DNA from: Bacilli bacterium
GTDB lineage: Bacteria > Bacillota_I > Bacilli_A > RF39 > UBA660
Assembly: GCA_900772445.1 (NCBI GenBank)
Contig: CAAHEL010000073.1
Location: forward strand, 1 to 31,989
Direction: 5' to 3'
Length of the DNA: 31,989 nucleotides
In this document: positions 1 through 7,077 of the stretch, in pieces
Layout: each line of letters begins with the position of its first letter
Numbering within the stretch: position 1 is the first letter of the stretch
Translations under genes and position numbers: made by a program
Notes under the pieces: model-generated
Databases searched by the model: none
Told to the model about the DNA's origin: nothing
Seen by the model: only the letters and a program-made list of their open reading frames with translations

Positions 1-60
1 ATTTTTAATAGCAATAATAGTATAAAATATTATTATTAGTATTAATGCAATTTCTTGCAT
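1..60 (-). CDS. N-terminus of an unidentified membrane protein (cut by window edge)
   Basis: This leftward reading frame runs off the left edge; only its first 20 residues are visible (MQEIALILIIIFYTIIAIKN). They are strongly hydrophobic and look like a signal anchor or first membrane helix. The start is supported by a perfect GGAGG at 66-70, five bases before the ATG. A good promoter (149-177) and a dyad operator (197-211) lie upstream. The operator matches those of the bacteriocin operon at the other end of the window, so this gene may be an accessory, immunity or signalling protein of that system. That is inference; the family cannot be told from 20 residues. Confidence 0.6.
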   Translation of the reverse strand, partial: MQEIALILIIIFYTIIAIKN

Positions 61-94
61 TTAATCCTCCATTTCCGGAGAGAAAATATATCAT
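5..94 (-). CDS. Possible 29-codon upstream ORF overlapping the next gene start
   Basis: An ATG at 94 has a strong GAGGAG site at 100-105, five bases away, and opens a 29-codon frame (starting MIYFLSGNGG) that ends in TAA at 5-7. It overlaps the membrane-protein start at 60 in another frame. Both ribosome-binding sites sit in small hairpins: ACTCC/GGAGT around the first and CTCC/GGAG around the second. It could be a regulatory leader peptide, or the true gene start with the downstream ATG being accidental. No homology is recognised. Confidence 0.3.
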   Translation of the reverse strand: MIYFLSGNGGLNARNCINTNNNILYYYCY

Positions 95-148
95 ATAAAC
101 TCCTCTTTTCAGTGGAGTAAACACCATATCTAAGTACGTCTTGTGATA

Positions 149-177
149 ATTTTAATATAAATTCAGATAATATGCAA
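149..177 (-). promoter_or_regulatory. Promoter of the left-edge membrane-protein gene
   Basis: On the minus strand, -35 TTGCAT (177-172) is followed after exactly 17 bases by -10 TAAAAT (154-149). The predicted start is near 142, giving a leader of about 80 nt. Confidence 0.6.
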
Positions 178-196
178 TAGATATTTTAGATTTCTT

Positions 197-211
197 GGTA
201 AGAATATTACT
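197..211. promoter_or_regulatory. Dyad operator GGTAA-N5-TTACt, same type as in the bacteriocin promoter
   Basis: The 15-mer GGTAAGAATATTACT is centred about 62 bases upstream of the predicted start of the left-edge gene. With its flank TTCTTGGTAAGA it matches the minus-strand reading of the distal bacteriocin-promoter dyad (31391-31405) almost base for base. Confidence 0.5.
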
Positions 212-235
212 AAAACATTAATCTACTATTTTTGG

Positions 236-249
236 CAAACAATTGTTTG
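236..249. promoter_or_regulatory. Perfect 14-bp palindrome before ruvB, LexA-box-like
   Basis: CAAACAATTGTTTG ends seven bases before the ruvB -35. It has the spacing of a Gram-positive LexA box (CGAAC-N4-GTTCG) with one symmetric change per half-site. RuvB is SOS-controlled in many Bacillota, so an operator role is plausible but unproven. Confidence 0.35.
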
Positions 250-256
250 TAATATA

Positions 257-285
257 TTGACTTTGGTGTTAGTCTATGTTATATT
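257..285 (+). promoter_or_regulatory. ruvB promoter
   Basis: -35 TTGACT (257-262), a 17-base spacer, and -10 TATATT (280-285). The ruvB ribosome-binding site GGAGG is at 300-304, four bases before the ATG. Confidence 0.75.
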
Positions 286-308
286 TTATTTAGAGATATG
301 GAGGACTT

Positions 309-1298
309 ATGGAAGAGAGAATAGTAACACCAGAAAAACTTATGGAAGATGAAAATATTAGACCAGAATGTTTAAATGATTATATAGGACAAAGTGAAGT
401 TAAGGAAAATATTAGAGTTTTTATTAAGTCAGCATTAATGAGAGACGAAGCATTAGACCATGTTTTGTTATATGGTCCACCTGGACTTGGTAAAACTACA
501 TTGGCATACATTATTGCTAATGAACTTGGTAGTAATATTAAAACTGCAAGTGGTCCTGCAATTGAGAAGAGTGGAGATTTGGCAGCAATTCTTTCTTCTT
601 TAGAACCTAATGATGTTTTATTTATAGATGAAATACATAGAATTCCTAGATTTATTGAAGAAATATTATATTCTGCAATGGAAGATTATTGTTTAGATAT
701 TGTTATTGGTGGAGAAGGTAGTAGTAGAAATATTAGAATTGATTTACCTAAATTTACTTTGGTAGGTGCCACAACTAGGGCGGGGGATTTATCTAGTCCG
801 CTTAGAGATAGGTTTGGTATTATATCTAAATTAAATTATTATACTGAAGAAGAATTATTTGAAATTGTTAAAAGAACTAGTAGAGTTTTAAAAACCGATA
901 TTGATGATGAAGCGGCATATGAATTAGCAAGGAGAAGTAGAGGTACTCCAAGAATATGTAATAGGCTATTTAAAAGGGTCAGAGACTTTGCTTTGGTGCT
1001 TGGTAAGGGTTATATCGATAAAGAGGTCGTTGAACTTGCTTTAGATAAATTAAAGGTAGATAAGATGGGACTTGATGAAACAGATTATAATTTACTTAAA
1101 GCAATTATTGATAAATTTAATGGTGGACCAGTTGGAATTGAGGCAATTGCTTCCTCAATTGGGGAAGAAGCAGGTACTATCGAAGATGTTTATGAACCTT
1201 ATTTACTTCAAAATGGATTTTTAAAAAGAACTAATCGTGGTAGAATAGTAACAGAAAAAGCATATCAACATTTAGGTATTAAAAAGGGATTATTCTAA
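309..1298 (+). CDS. ruvB: Holliday junction branch-migration helicase RuvB
   Basis: RuvB is the hexameric AAA+ motor that, with RuvA, drives branch migration of Holliday junctions during recombinational repair. The 329-residue protein is full length. It has Walker A GPPGLGKT (56-63), Walker B VLFIDEIHR (103-111), the sensor-1 segment GATTRAG (153-159) with the RDRFG arginine-finger region after it, and a C-terminal winged helix ending in the typical GFLKRTNRGR segment. The start follows GGAGG at 300-304. The usual partner ruvA is not upstream: the preceding gene points the other way, so ruvB is monocistronic with its own promoter. A possible LexA-type operator lies at 236-249. Function is certain. 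Confidence 0.98.
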   Translation: MEERIVTPEKLMEDENIRPECLNDYIGQSEVKENIRVFIKSALMRDEALDHVLLYGPPGLGKTTLAYIIANELGSNIKTASGPAIEKSGDLAAILSSLEPNDVLFIDEIHRIPRFIEEILYSAMEDYCLDIVIGGEGSSRNIRIDLPKFTLVGATTRAGDLSSPLRDRFGIISKLNYYTEEELFEIVKRTSRVLKTDIDDEAAYELARRSRGTPRICNRLFKRVRDFALVLGKGYIDKEVVELALDKLKVDKMGLDETDYNLLKAIIDKFNGGPVGIEAIASSIGEEAGTIEDVYEPYLLQNGFLKRTNRGRIVTEKAYQHLGIKKGLF

Positions 1299-1300
1299 AG

Positions 1301-1326
1301 AAAAAAAGAGATTGTTCTCTTTTTTT
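1301..1326. terminator. Bidirectional terminator between ruvB and glmS
   Basis: A perfect stem of A-rich and T-rich arms (AAAAAAAGAGA / TCTCTTTTTT) around a TTGT loop. It serves both convergent genes; the glmS stop codon (1325-1327) lies at its edge. Confidence 0.8.
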
Positions 1327-3121
1327 ATTCTACAGTAACAGATTTTGCTAGGTTTCTAGGTTTATCTATGTCACAACCTCTTTCTTTAGCAACTAAATAC
1401 GAAATTAATTGTAAAGGTATAACATTGATTAATGGTTGAAATAAATTAGATGTAGTATTTACTACTATTTTTTCATCATAACAGTCTAATTCTTTATCTA
1501 ATTCTTTAGTAATTATTAATATAACATATGCTCCACGTGCTTTTACTTCTTTAATATTACTTATTGTTTTTTCACTTATTGTATCTTTAGTAACTATTGC
1601 TATAACTGGGGTATTTTTTTCAATTAAAGATATTGTTCCGTGTTTTAATTCTCCAGCAGCATATGTTTCAGAATGAATATAAGATATTTCTTTTAATTTT
1701 AAACTACCTTCCAAAGCAGTAGCATAATCTATATTTCTTCCTATAAAGAAAGTATTGGAATTTTTATAGATTTTTTTAGCAACATTGGTATAATCTTTAT
1801 CTATTTCTTTTCTAAGTAAAGTAGGTAATTCTTCTAACTTATTAAATGTATCTTTTATTTCTTTTTCATTAAATATTTTATTAGTTATTGCTAACTTAAA
1901 GGCAAGTAAACTGAAGATAAAACATTGAAGTAAATATGCTTTAGTAGTAGCAACTGCAATTTCTACACCGGCATTAATATATATTACATCATCTACTTCC
2001 CTTGCTATCGAAGAACCTACAACGTTTACTATTCCCAAAGTTTTACAACCGTGTTCTTTTGCTATTCTTATGCACGCTAGAGTATCTGCGGTTTCTCCAG
2101 ACTGTGATACTGCAATTACTAGGGTATTTTCATCTAAAAATAGTTTTTTATAACGATATTCACTTGCTATTTCAACATTAACCATTGTGTTACCATATTC
2201 TTCGATTAAGTATTTTCCTACAAGTCCAGTATGATATGCACTACCACAGGCAACGATATCTATTTTATTAAATTTTGATAAATCAGGCAAATTATTTAAT
2301 AGTTTTTCTTTGGTATTATAGTGTTCTAGTAGAGAAGAGATAACTTTATCTTCTTCATTTATTTCTTTTAACATATAATGATCGTATCCATCTTTCATTG
2401 CGGTACCTAAATCAAAATTAAAAGTATTAATTTCTTTATCTACTTTTTTACCATTATTATATACTTGAATAGTATCTTCGGTTAATTTAGCAATGTCATA
2501 ATTATCAAGTAATATATATTTATTAGTATATTTTAATATTGCAGGGATATCTGAAGCAATAAAATTACCTATATCACTAGTTGCAAGTATTAAGGGACTA
2601 TCTTTTCTAATAGCATAAATTGTATTTAATTCTTTATCATTTAAGATACCAAAAGCATAACTTCCTTTGAATAGCTTAGTTATTTCATTTAGTGTTTTTA
2701 ACATATCATTATTCTTTTTATATAAATAATCAATATAAGCACAAGCAACTTCAGTATCTGTTTCACTATTATAAGTATAACCTTTATCTTCGAGTTCTTT
2801 TTTTAATTCTTGATAGTTTTCAATTATACCATTATGTACGATAGTAATATTACCTTGTTTATGAGGATGGGAATTTATGATACTAGGTTCACCGTGAGTA
2901 GCCCATCTTGTATGACCGATACCTATATAAGATTCAACATCTTTATTTATTTTTTTATCTAAATTAATTAATTTTCCTTTTTCTTTTTGTATTTCTATTT
3001 TGTTATCTTTGACAACTGCAATTCCTGCAGAATCATAACCACGATATTCTAGGGAACTAAGTCCATCAATTAGAATAGGGTTACATTTCTTTTTGCCAAC
3101 ATAACCTATTATTCCACACAT
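1325..3121 (-). CDS. glmS: Glutamine--fructose-6-phosphate aminotransferase (isomerizing)
   Basis: GlmS makes glucosamine-6-phosphate from fructose-6-phosphate and glutamine, the first step toward UDP-GlcNAc and peptidoglycan. The 598-residue protein has the N-terminal glutaminase domain starting MCGIIGYVG, with Cys2 as the nucleophile after Met removal, and the motifs HTRWATHG and HNGIIENY. Two SIS sugar-isomerase domains follow (roughly 275-415, with SQSGETADT, and 445-590). The C-terminus is the conserved DKPRNLAKSVTVE. The gene is preceded by a glmS ribozyme (3187-3270) and its own promoter, so expression should be shut down by its product. It converges on ruvB. Confidence 0.98.
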   Translation of the reverse strand: MCGIIGYVGKKKCNPILIDGLSSLEYRGYDSAGIAVVKDNKIEIQKEKGKLINLDKKINKDVESYIGIGHTRWATHGEPSIINSHPHKQGNITIVHNGIIENYQELKKELEDKGYTYNSETDTEVACAYIDYLYKKNNDMLKTLNEITKLFKGSYAFGILNDKELNTIYAIRKDSPLILATSDIGNFIASDIPAILKYTNKYILLDNYDIAKLTEDTIQVYNNGKKVDKEINTFNFDLGTAMKDGYDHYMLKEINEEDKVISSLLEHYNTKEKLLNNLPDLSKFNKIDIVACGSAYHTGLVGKYLIEEYGNTMVNVEIASEYRYKKLFLDENTLVIAVSQSGETADTLACIRIAKEHGCKTLGIVNVVGSSIAREVDDVIYINAGVEIAVATTKAYLLQCFIFSLLAFKLAITNKIFNEKEIKDTFNKLEELPTLLRKEIDKDYTNVAKKIYKNSNTFFIGRNIDYATALEGSLKLKEISYIHSETYAAGELKHGTISLIEKNTPVIAIVTKDTISEKTISNIKEVKARGAYVILIITKELDKELDCYDEKIVVNTTSNLFQPLINVIPLQLISYLVAKERGCDIDKPRNLAKSVTVE

Positions 3122-3186
3122 ATTTTAAACTCCTTCATATTTTGATATACTTTTTGTTATAAGATTGATTTTATTTTTTGTTATAT

Positions 3187-3270
3187 ATCTTTCGAATGTT
3201 TATTCATCCGTAGTAGTATCCGCAAGATATTCGATAACTACTAACCTCGTATTCCTATGGACCTTACGCT
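3187..3270 (-). ncRNA. glmS ribozyme (GlcN6P-activated self-cleaving riboswitch)
   Basis: The leader matches the glmS ribozyme architecture. Cleavage is expected between A3270 and G3269 (TTA^GCG). A short P2-like hairpin (GGTCC/GGAAT) comes next, then conserved ACGAGG (3251-3246), P2.1 formed by TAGTAGT (3243-3237) with ACTACTA (3217-3211), the intervening conserved TTATCGA and GCGGAT, and P3 CGGATG (3210-3205) with CATTCG (3198-3193), followed by AAAGAT. The B. subtilis-type P4 stem is not obvious downstream. Position directly before glmS confirms the call. Confidence 0.9.
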
Positions 3271-3311
3271 AATTACAAATAATACTCCTTTCCATTTTGT
3301 AACTTAATAAT

Positions 3312-3341
3312 ATTATATTAAAAAAAGTAAGACTTTGTCAA
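3312..3341 (-). promoter_or_regulatory. glmS promoter
   Basis: Consensus -35 TTGACA (3341-3336) and -10 TATAAT (3317-3312) with an 18-base spacer, about 40 bases before the ribozyme cleavage site. The -35 lies in the loop of the upstream gene's terminator. Confidence 0.8.
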
Positions 3342-3349
3342 TCTTACTT
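3320..3349 (-). terminator. Terminator of the ZnuA-like gene, containing the glmS -35 in its loop
   Basis: Arms AAGTAAGA (3349-3342) and TCTTACTT (3332-3325), a 9-base loop, and a run of seven T on the minus strand. The gene's TAA (3346-3344) is inside the 5' arm, so the 3' untranslated region is effectively zero. Confidence 0.8.
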
Positions 3350-4369
3350 GTATAATTCTTTTTTTAGTAAATCAATATTATTATTCATTATTGTTAAATA
3401 ATCATCATTTGTATTAGTAACTCCACCATCAATAGTATCCATATCGTTAATAGTAATTAGAGTTAATTTATTATCTTTGATTAATTCATTTACTACTTCA
3501 TTTGAAGTTTCATCAAAGGAATAGATATATTTAATTTTTCCTTCATTAATTAGTTTTTTAACTCTATTTATATTAGTATTAGATATTGTTTTAATATTTA
3601 TTTCTAGAGTATCACCTTTTTTAATATTATCATTTTGTAAATTGTTTAATTTTATAATATCTTCTTTTGTTACATCATTTTCTTTAGCAATTTTATCTAA
3701 TGTATCACCATTTTGAACTGTATAAGTTATTGTTACTTCTTCACTTTTATCTAGTGATATAATAGTTAAACTTTTATCAGAAAGTAAGTTTTCTAAAAAT
3801 TTAAAAGCATCAGAGTCTACAACTAGAGTATCATATGTTGCATATTTTAATGCTTCTTTTAAATTAGCATCTAGTTTAGATAAATCTTTATTTAATTCTT
3901 CATATTTTTTTTCTATTTCATCATTGATATAGGGATTAGAGATATATTCGTTTAATCCATCTTTGATATTTTGTGCCATCATTAGAAAGTTATTAGGATT
4001 TAACCAAAGTTCTCTAACTGAATATTCATAACTAACACTAAGTGAAGTATCAATTACTTTTAAATCTTTGTTTTCATTTATCATTTTAACAGCATAATCC
4101 CTATCTTTATCTAGACTATTAAAAATAAATAAATCACTATGAGCGTATTCTCTTAATTTTTTATCTGATAAGTTAAATTCTGATACTTCAACTCCGGAAG
4201 GATAAATACTATGTATTTTAGAATAATCACCATATAGATAATTTGTTAAATAATTTATTGGATAAATAGTAGTATAAATATCTATGTCTTCCATAGTATC
4301 CCTTTTAAATAAACAACCAGTTAAAATAAGTGATAGGGTAGTAATTCCCAAAATTTTAATAAATTTCAT
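3344..4369 (-). CDS. Lipoprotein: ZnuA-like metal-binding fold with inserted LysM domain
   Basis: A 341-residue secreted lipoprotein; the lipobox LTGC places the lipidated Cys at 19. Overall it follows the cluster-9 (ZnuA/TroA) substrate-binding fold: IYPINYLTNYLYG, then IYPSGV...EFNLSDKKL where the family has PxGxDPHxFEPS, then ELWLNPNNFLMMAQNI where the family has HVWLDPxNA. In each place the metal-ligand histidine is missing (V62/S63 and E120), and VVDSDAF (183-189) stands where a His is usual. A LysM domain (about 214-259, YTVQNGDTLDKIAKEN) sits between the two halves of the C-terminal lobe. No ZnuB/ZnuC partner is adjacent. I infer a cell-wall-anchored, non-canonical derivative rather than a working zinc importer component. 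It overlaps yidD by 4 nt. Confidence 0.8.
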   Translation of the reverse strand: MKFIKILGITTLSLILTGCLFKRDTMEDIDIYTTIYPINYLTNYLYGDYSKIHSIYPSGVEVSEFNLSDKKLREYAHSDLFIFNSLDKDRDYAVKMINENKDLKVIDTSLSVSYEYSVRELWLNPNNFLMMAQNIKDGLNEYISNPYINDEIEKKYEELNKDLSKLDANLKEALKYATYDTLVVDSDAFKFLENLLSDKSLTIISLDKSEEVTITYTVQNGDTLDKIAKENDVTKEDIIKLNNLQNDNIKKGDTLEINIKTISNTNINRVKKLINEGKIKYIYSFDETSNEVVNELIKDNKLTLITINDMDTIDGGVTNTNDDYLTIMNNNIDLLKKELYK

Positions 4370-4584
4370 TTTTCCTCCTTAATAACAGGGTCATATCCAT
4401 AAGTACCTAAAGGATTACATTTAAGAATTCTAATTAAACCCATAAAACAACCTTTAAGACAACCGTAATGTATTATTGCTTGTTTAGTATATTCAGAACA
4501 AGTTGGATAATGTCTACAGTAATTATGAAAATTTCCTGGTATAGATTGATATATTTCAATCAATTTAATTAATATTTTTTTCAT
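4366..4584 (-). CDS. yidD: Membrane protein insertion efficiency factor YidD
   Basis: YidD is a small membrane-associated protein that helps the YidC insertase. The 72-residue sequence shows the family signature: an N-terminal amphipathic helix (MKKILIKLIEIYQ), CRHYPTCSEYTKQAI, the Cys-rich HYGCLKGCFMGLIRILKCNP and a C-terminal GTYGYDPV. I chose the ATG at 4584 because known YidD proteins begin at this position; an in-frame GTG three codons upstream (4593) is the alternative. Neither has a good ribosome-binding site, and the predicted transcript start lies only about 10 bases upstream. It ends in TGA, overlapping the next gene's ATG (ATGA). It is far from the usual rnpA-yidC locus. Confidence 0.93.
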   Translation of the reverse strand: MKKILIKLIEIYQSIPGNFHNYCRHYPTCSEYTKQAIIHYGCLKGCFMGLIRILKCNPLGTYGYDPVIKEEK

Positions 4585-4600
4585 CTTTATCACATATATA

Positions 4601-4629
4601 ATTTTACCTTATTTTTTAACTTTTGTAAA
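4601..4629 (-). promoter_or_regulatory. Promoter of yidD and the LysM lipoprotein
   Basis: Minus-strand -35 TTTACA (4629-4624), a 17-base spacer, and -10 TAAAAT (4606-4601). The predicted start is near 4594, giving a very short leader. Confidence 0.55.
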
Positions 4630-4654
4630 TTAGTAAGTTATCTTTTTCTTATAT

Positions 4655-4682
4655 TTACATTTTTGCTTATAAATGATATAAT
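4655..4682 (+). promoter_or_regulatory. Promoter of the rRNA methylase-rimM-trmD operon
   Basis: Extended -10 TGATATAAT (ending 4682) with a weak -35 TTACAT (4655-4660) and a 16-base spacer. The predicted start leaves a leader of only about 11 nt before the ATG at 4700, with at best a GGGATGA site. Confidence 0.55.
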
Positions 4683-4699
4683 TTTCTTGGGATGATATT

Positions 4700-5440
4700 A
4701 TGATTATAACTTCAGTAAATAATGATTTAATTAAAGAAACAGTAAAATTAAAAGAAAAAAAATATAGAGATTTAACTAATACTTTTTTAATCGAAGGACT
4801 ACATTTAGTAAATGAAGCAATTAATAATAATTTAATTAAAGTTATTTTTGTTTTGGAAGATTTTTCTTTTGATACTAATTTTAAAAAGATAATTGTTAGT
4901 AGGGAAGTAATGAAAAAATTAAGTGATAATCCTAGCCTTCCAAAGATTATGGCAATTGTAGAAAAGAAAAAAGAAGAAAGTATTGGAAATAAAGTAGTTA
5001 TTTTAGATAGGGTACAAGACCCAGGTAATTTAGGAACAATAATAAGAAGTGCAACAGCATTTAATTTTGATACTATTATTTTAAGTAATGATTCAGTGGA
5101 TTTATATAATTCTAAAGTTGTTAGGTCTACTCAAGGTATGTTATTTAATATAAATATTTTAAGAAGAGATATAAAAGAAGAAATAACTAATTTAAAGAGT
5201 AAGAATTATTTAATACTTGGTACTGATGTTTATAATGGCAGTGATGTATCAAAATATACAGTAAACAAAAAATTCGCTTTAGTGCTTGGTAACGAAGGAA
5301 CTGGAGTAAGTGAAGAAGTTAAATCTTTATGTGATGATAATTTATATATAAAAATGAATAGTAATTGTGAAAGTTTAAATGTATCTGTTGCTGCCTCAAT
5401 ACTTATGTATGAACTTGGTAGTAAATATGAAACTTATTAG
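4700..5440 (+). CDS. TrmH (SpoU)-family rRNA 2'-O-methyltransferase, YsgA-like
   Basis: A SPOUT-class RNA ribose methylase of 246 residues. The N-terminal substrate-binding part carries the hallmark FLIEGLHLVNEA (29-40). The C-terminal knotted domain has motif 1 DPGNLGTIIRSA (107-118), with Asn110 and Arg116, motif 2 LVLGNEGTGVS (194-204) and motif 3 ESLNVSVAASILMYE (224-238). Members use AdoMet to methylate 23S rRNA; the exact nucleotide cannot be told here. It heads an RNA-modification and ribosome-maturation operon, 10 bases upstream of rimM, whose GGAGG directly follows this gene's TAG. Confidence 0.92.
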   Translation: MIITSVNNDLIKETVKLKEKKYRDLTNTFLIEGLHLVNEAINNNLIKVIFVLEDFSFDTNFKKIIVSREVMKKLSDNPSLPKIMAIVEKKKEESIGNKVVILDRVQDPGNLGTIIRSATAFNFDTIILSNDSVDLYNSKVVRSTQGMLFNINILRRDIKEEITNLKSKNYLILGTDVYNGSDVSKYTVNKKFALVLGNEGTGVSEEVKSLCDDNLYIKMNSNCESLNVSVAASILMYELGSKYETY

Positions 5441-5450
5441 GGAGGTTAAA

Positions 5451-5942
5451 ATGAAGTATGTAAGAATTGGTAAAATAGTTAATACTCACGGTATTCGTGG
5501 TGAAGTTAGATTATTATCTGATTTTAAATTTAAAGATAGAGTTTTTAAAAAGAATTTTATAATTTATATTGGTAAAAATAAAGATAAAGAAATTATTAAT
5601 AGCTATCGTAAACATAAAATATTTGATATGATTACTCTAGTAGGATATAATGATATAAATCAAGTATTAAAATATAAAGGTGAATATGTTTTTATTAATA
5701 GAGAAGATTTAAAATTAGAAAAAGATGAATTTTTAAATGAAGAATTAATAGGTTTTGAAGTTATCTATAAAGATAAAACTAATATTAAAGTAGTAAGTAT
5801 AGAAAAATATCCTAGTTCTTATATGTTAAAAGTTAACTATAATGATAGTTTTAAACTAATTCCCCTTAATAATGGTATAATAAAAGAAATAGATTTAGAA
5901 AATAAAAAGATAATTCTAAATGATATCGAAGGACTGATATAA
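5451..5942 (+). CDS. rimM: 16S rRNA processing protein RimM
   Basis: RimM helps maturation of the 30S head region and binds ribosomal protein S19. The 163-residue protein begins MKYVRIGKIVNTHGIRGEV, the family's N-terminal barrel signature, and has the PRC-type barrel in the second half (EELIGFEVIY... LIPL). I start it at 5451, not at an upstream in-frame ATG, because GGAGG at 5441-5445 precedes this ATG and the RimM signature begins here. The stop overlaps the trmD ATG by one base (TAATG), implying translational coupling. Confidence 0.95.
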   Translation: MKYVRIGKIVNTHGIRGEVRLLSDFKFKDRVFKKNFIIYIGKNKDKEIINSYRKHKIFDMITLVGYNDINQVLKYKGEYVFINREDLKLEKDEFLNEELIGFEVIYKDKTNIKVVSIEKYPSSYMLKVNYNDSFKLIPLNNGIIKEIDLENKKIILNDIEGLI

Positions 5943-6610
5943 TGGTTATAGATATACTTACTTTATTTCCTGAAATGTTTGAAGGTTTTAAAAATAATTC
6001 AATAATTAAAAGAGCAATAGATAAAAAATGTGTTACAGTTAATATTCATAATTTTAGAGATTATTCACCATTTAAAAATAAACAAGTAGATGATTATGCT
6101 TTTGGTGGAGGCTCTGGAATGGTTTTAATGTGTGAACCTATATTTAATGCCATCGAAAGTTTAAGAAAAGAAGATACTCTAGTTATAATGCTTACTCCAG
6201 GAGGAAAAACATTTAATGAAAGTATTGCTTATTCTTTGAAAGAACATAAACATATTATCCTTTTATGCGGACATTATGAAGGATTCGATGAAAGAATTAA
6301 AACATTGGTTGATTTAGAATTATCTATTGGTGATTATGTTCTTACCGGAGGAGAATTACCAGCAATGGTTATTAGTGATACAATTATTAGATTACTTCCA
6401 GGAGTTATTACTGATGGTAGTTTAGAAGTAGAAAGTTTTAATGATAATTTACTAGATTATCCAGTATATACTAGACCTGCTGAATTTCGTGGTATGAAAG
6501 TACCTGAAGTATTATTAAGCGGACACCATAAAAATATAGATAATTATAGAAAAGAAGAAAGAATTAGGGTTACTAAAGAAAATCGCAGTGATTTATTAAA
6601 AGGAGAGTAG
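5942..6610 (+). CDS. trmD: tRNA (guanine-N1)-methyltransferase TrmD
   Basis: TrmD makes m1G37 next to the anticodon of tRNAs that read CNN, preventing +1 frameshifts. The 222-residue protein shows the deep-trefoil-knot SPOUT motifs: FGGGSGMVLMCEPI (54-67), LLCGHYEGFDERI (107-119) and SIGDYVLTGGELPAM (128-142). Coupling with rimM is classic, but the usual flanking rpsP and rplS are absent; an unknown gene follows instead. The next gene's ribosome-binding site (AGGAGAG) is inside the last codons. Confidence 0.98.
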   Translation: MVIDILTLFPEMFEGFKNNSIIKRAIDKKCVTVNIHNFRDYSPFKNKQVDDYAFGGGSGMVLMCEPIFNAIESLRKEDTLVIMLTPGGKTFNESIAYSLKEHKHIILLCGHYEGFDERIKTLVDLELSIGDYVLTGGELPAMVISDTIIRLLPGVITDGSLEVESFNDNLLDYPVYTRPAEFRGMKVPEVLLSGHHKNIDNYRKEERIRVTKENRSDLLKGE

Positions 6611-6612
6611 TT

Positions 6613-7077
6613 ATGAAAAAGAATTTAAATTACTTTGTTGAAAGAAATAAAGATACTGATGAAATAGTATATATTGAATATGATAAACTTGATGGTTATT
6701 TAGTTACCCCTAAAACTAAAAAGGAAGACGCTATTAACGTAAATAAAATAGTTTTTGTCTCTCCAACACTAACAGAAAAATTAATAAAGAAAAAAATTGA
6801 ACTAAAGATAAAAAAATTACTACAAGAATTAAGTGATTTTGATGAAGAATCTGGTAGTGCAGATGCTATTAAAGAAACATTAATGGAATCAGAAAGATTA
6901 AAGATTAATATTATTAATAAGTATTTAAAATATTTAGGACATGATTATGCTAATTTATCTTTAGAAAAATTACAATTAATTATTAACAAACTTAGATATA
7001 GATTATTTTCTTTATCTATGTTAAATCAAGAACTACAATATAATAACGAACAAGAAAGAGGTAGAAGAAGTAGATGA
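6613..7077 (+). CDS. Hypothetical protein in the trmD operon
   Basis: A 154-residue soluble, highly charged protein with no family that I recognise. The N-terminal third looks beta-rich (YFVERNKDTDEIVYIEYDKL). From about 50 onward it is mainly helical and probably coiled-coil (LTEKLIKKKIELKIKKLLQE), and it ends in a basic tail, ERGRRSR. It follows trmD by two bases with a good AGGAGAG site, and its TGA stop overlaps the next gene's ATG, so it is firmly inside the operon. It sits in the place where rplS often follows trmD but is not ribosomal protein L19. Confidence 0.8.
   Translation: MKKNLNYFVERNKDTDEIVYIEYDKLDGYLVTPKTKKEDAINVNKIVFVSPTLTEKLIKKKIELKIKKLLQELSDFDEESGSADAIKETLMESERLKINIINKYLKYLGHDYANLSLEKLQLIINKLRYRLFSLSMLNQELQYNNEQERGRRSR

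Noticed and set aside
5379..5450. Longer N-terminus for rimM
   Set aside because: The extension lies inside the methylase gene, has no ribosome-binding site and precedes the RimM signature; GGAGG at 5441 fixes the start at 5451.
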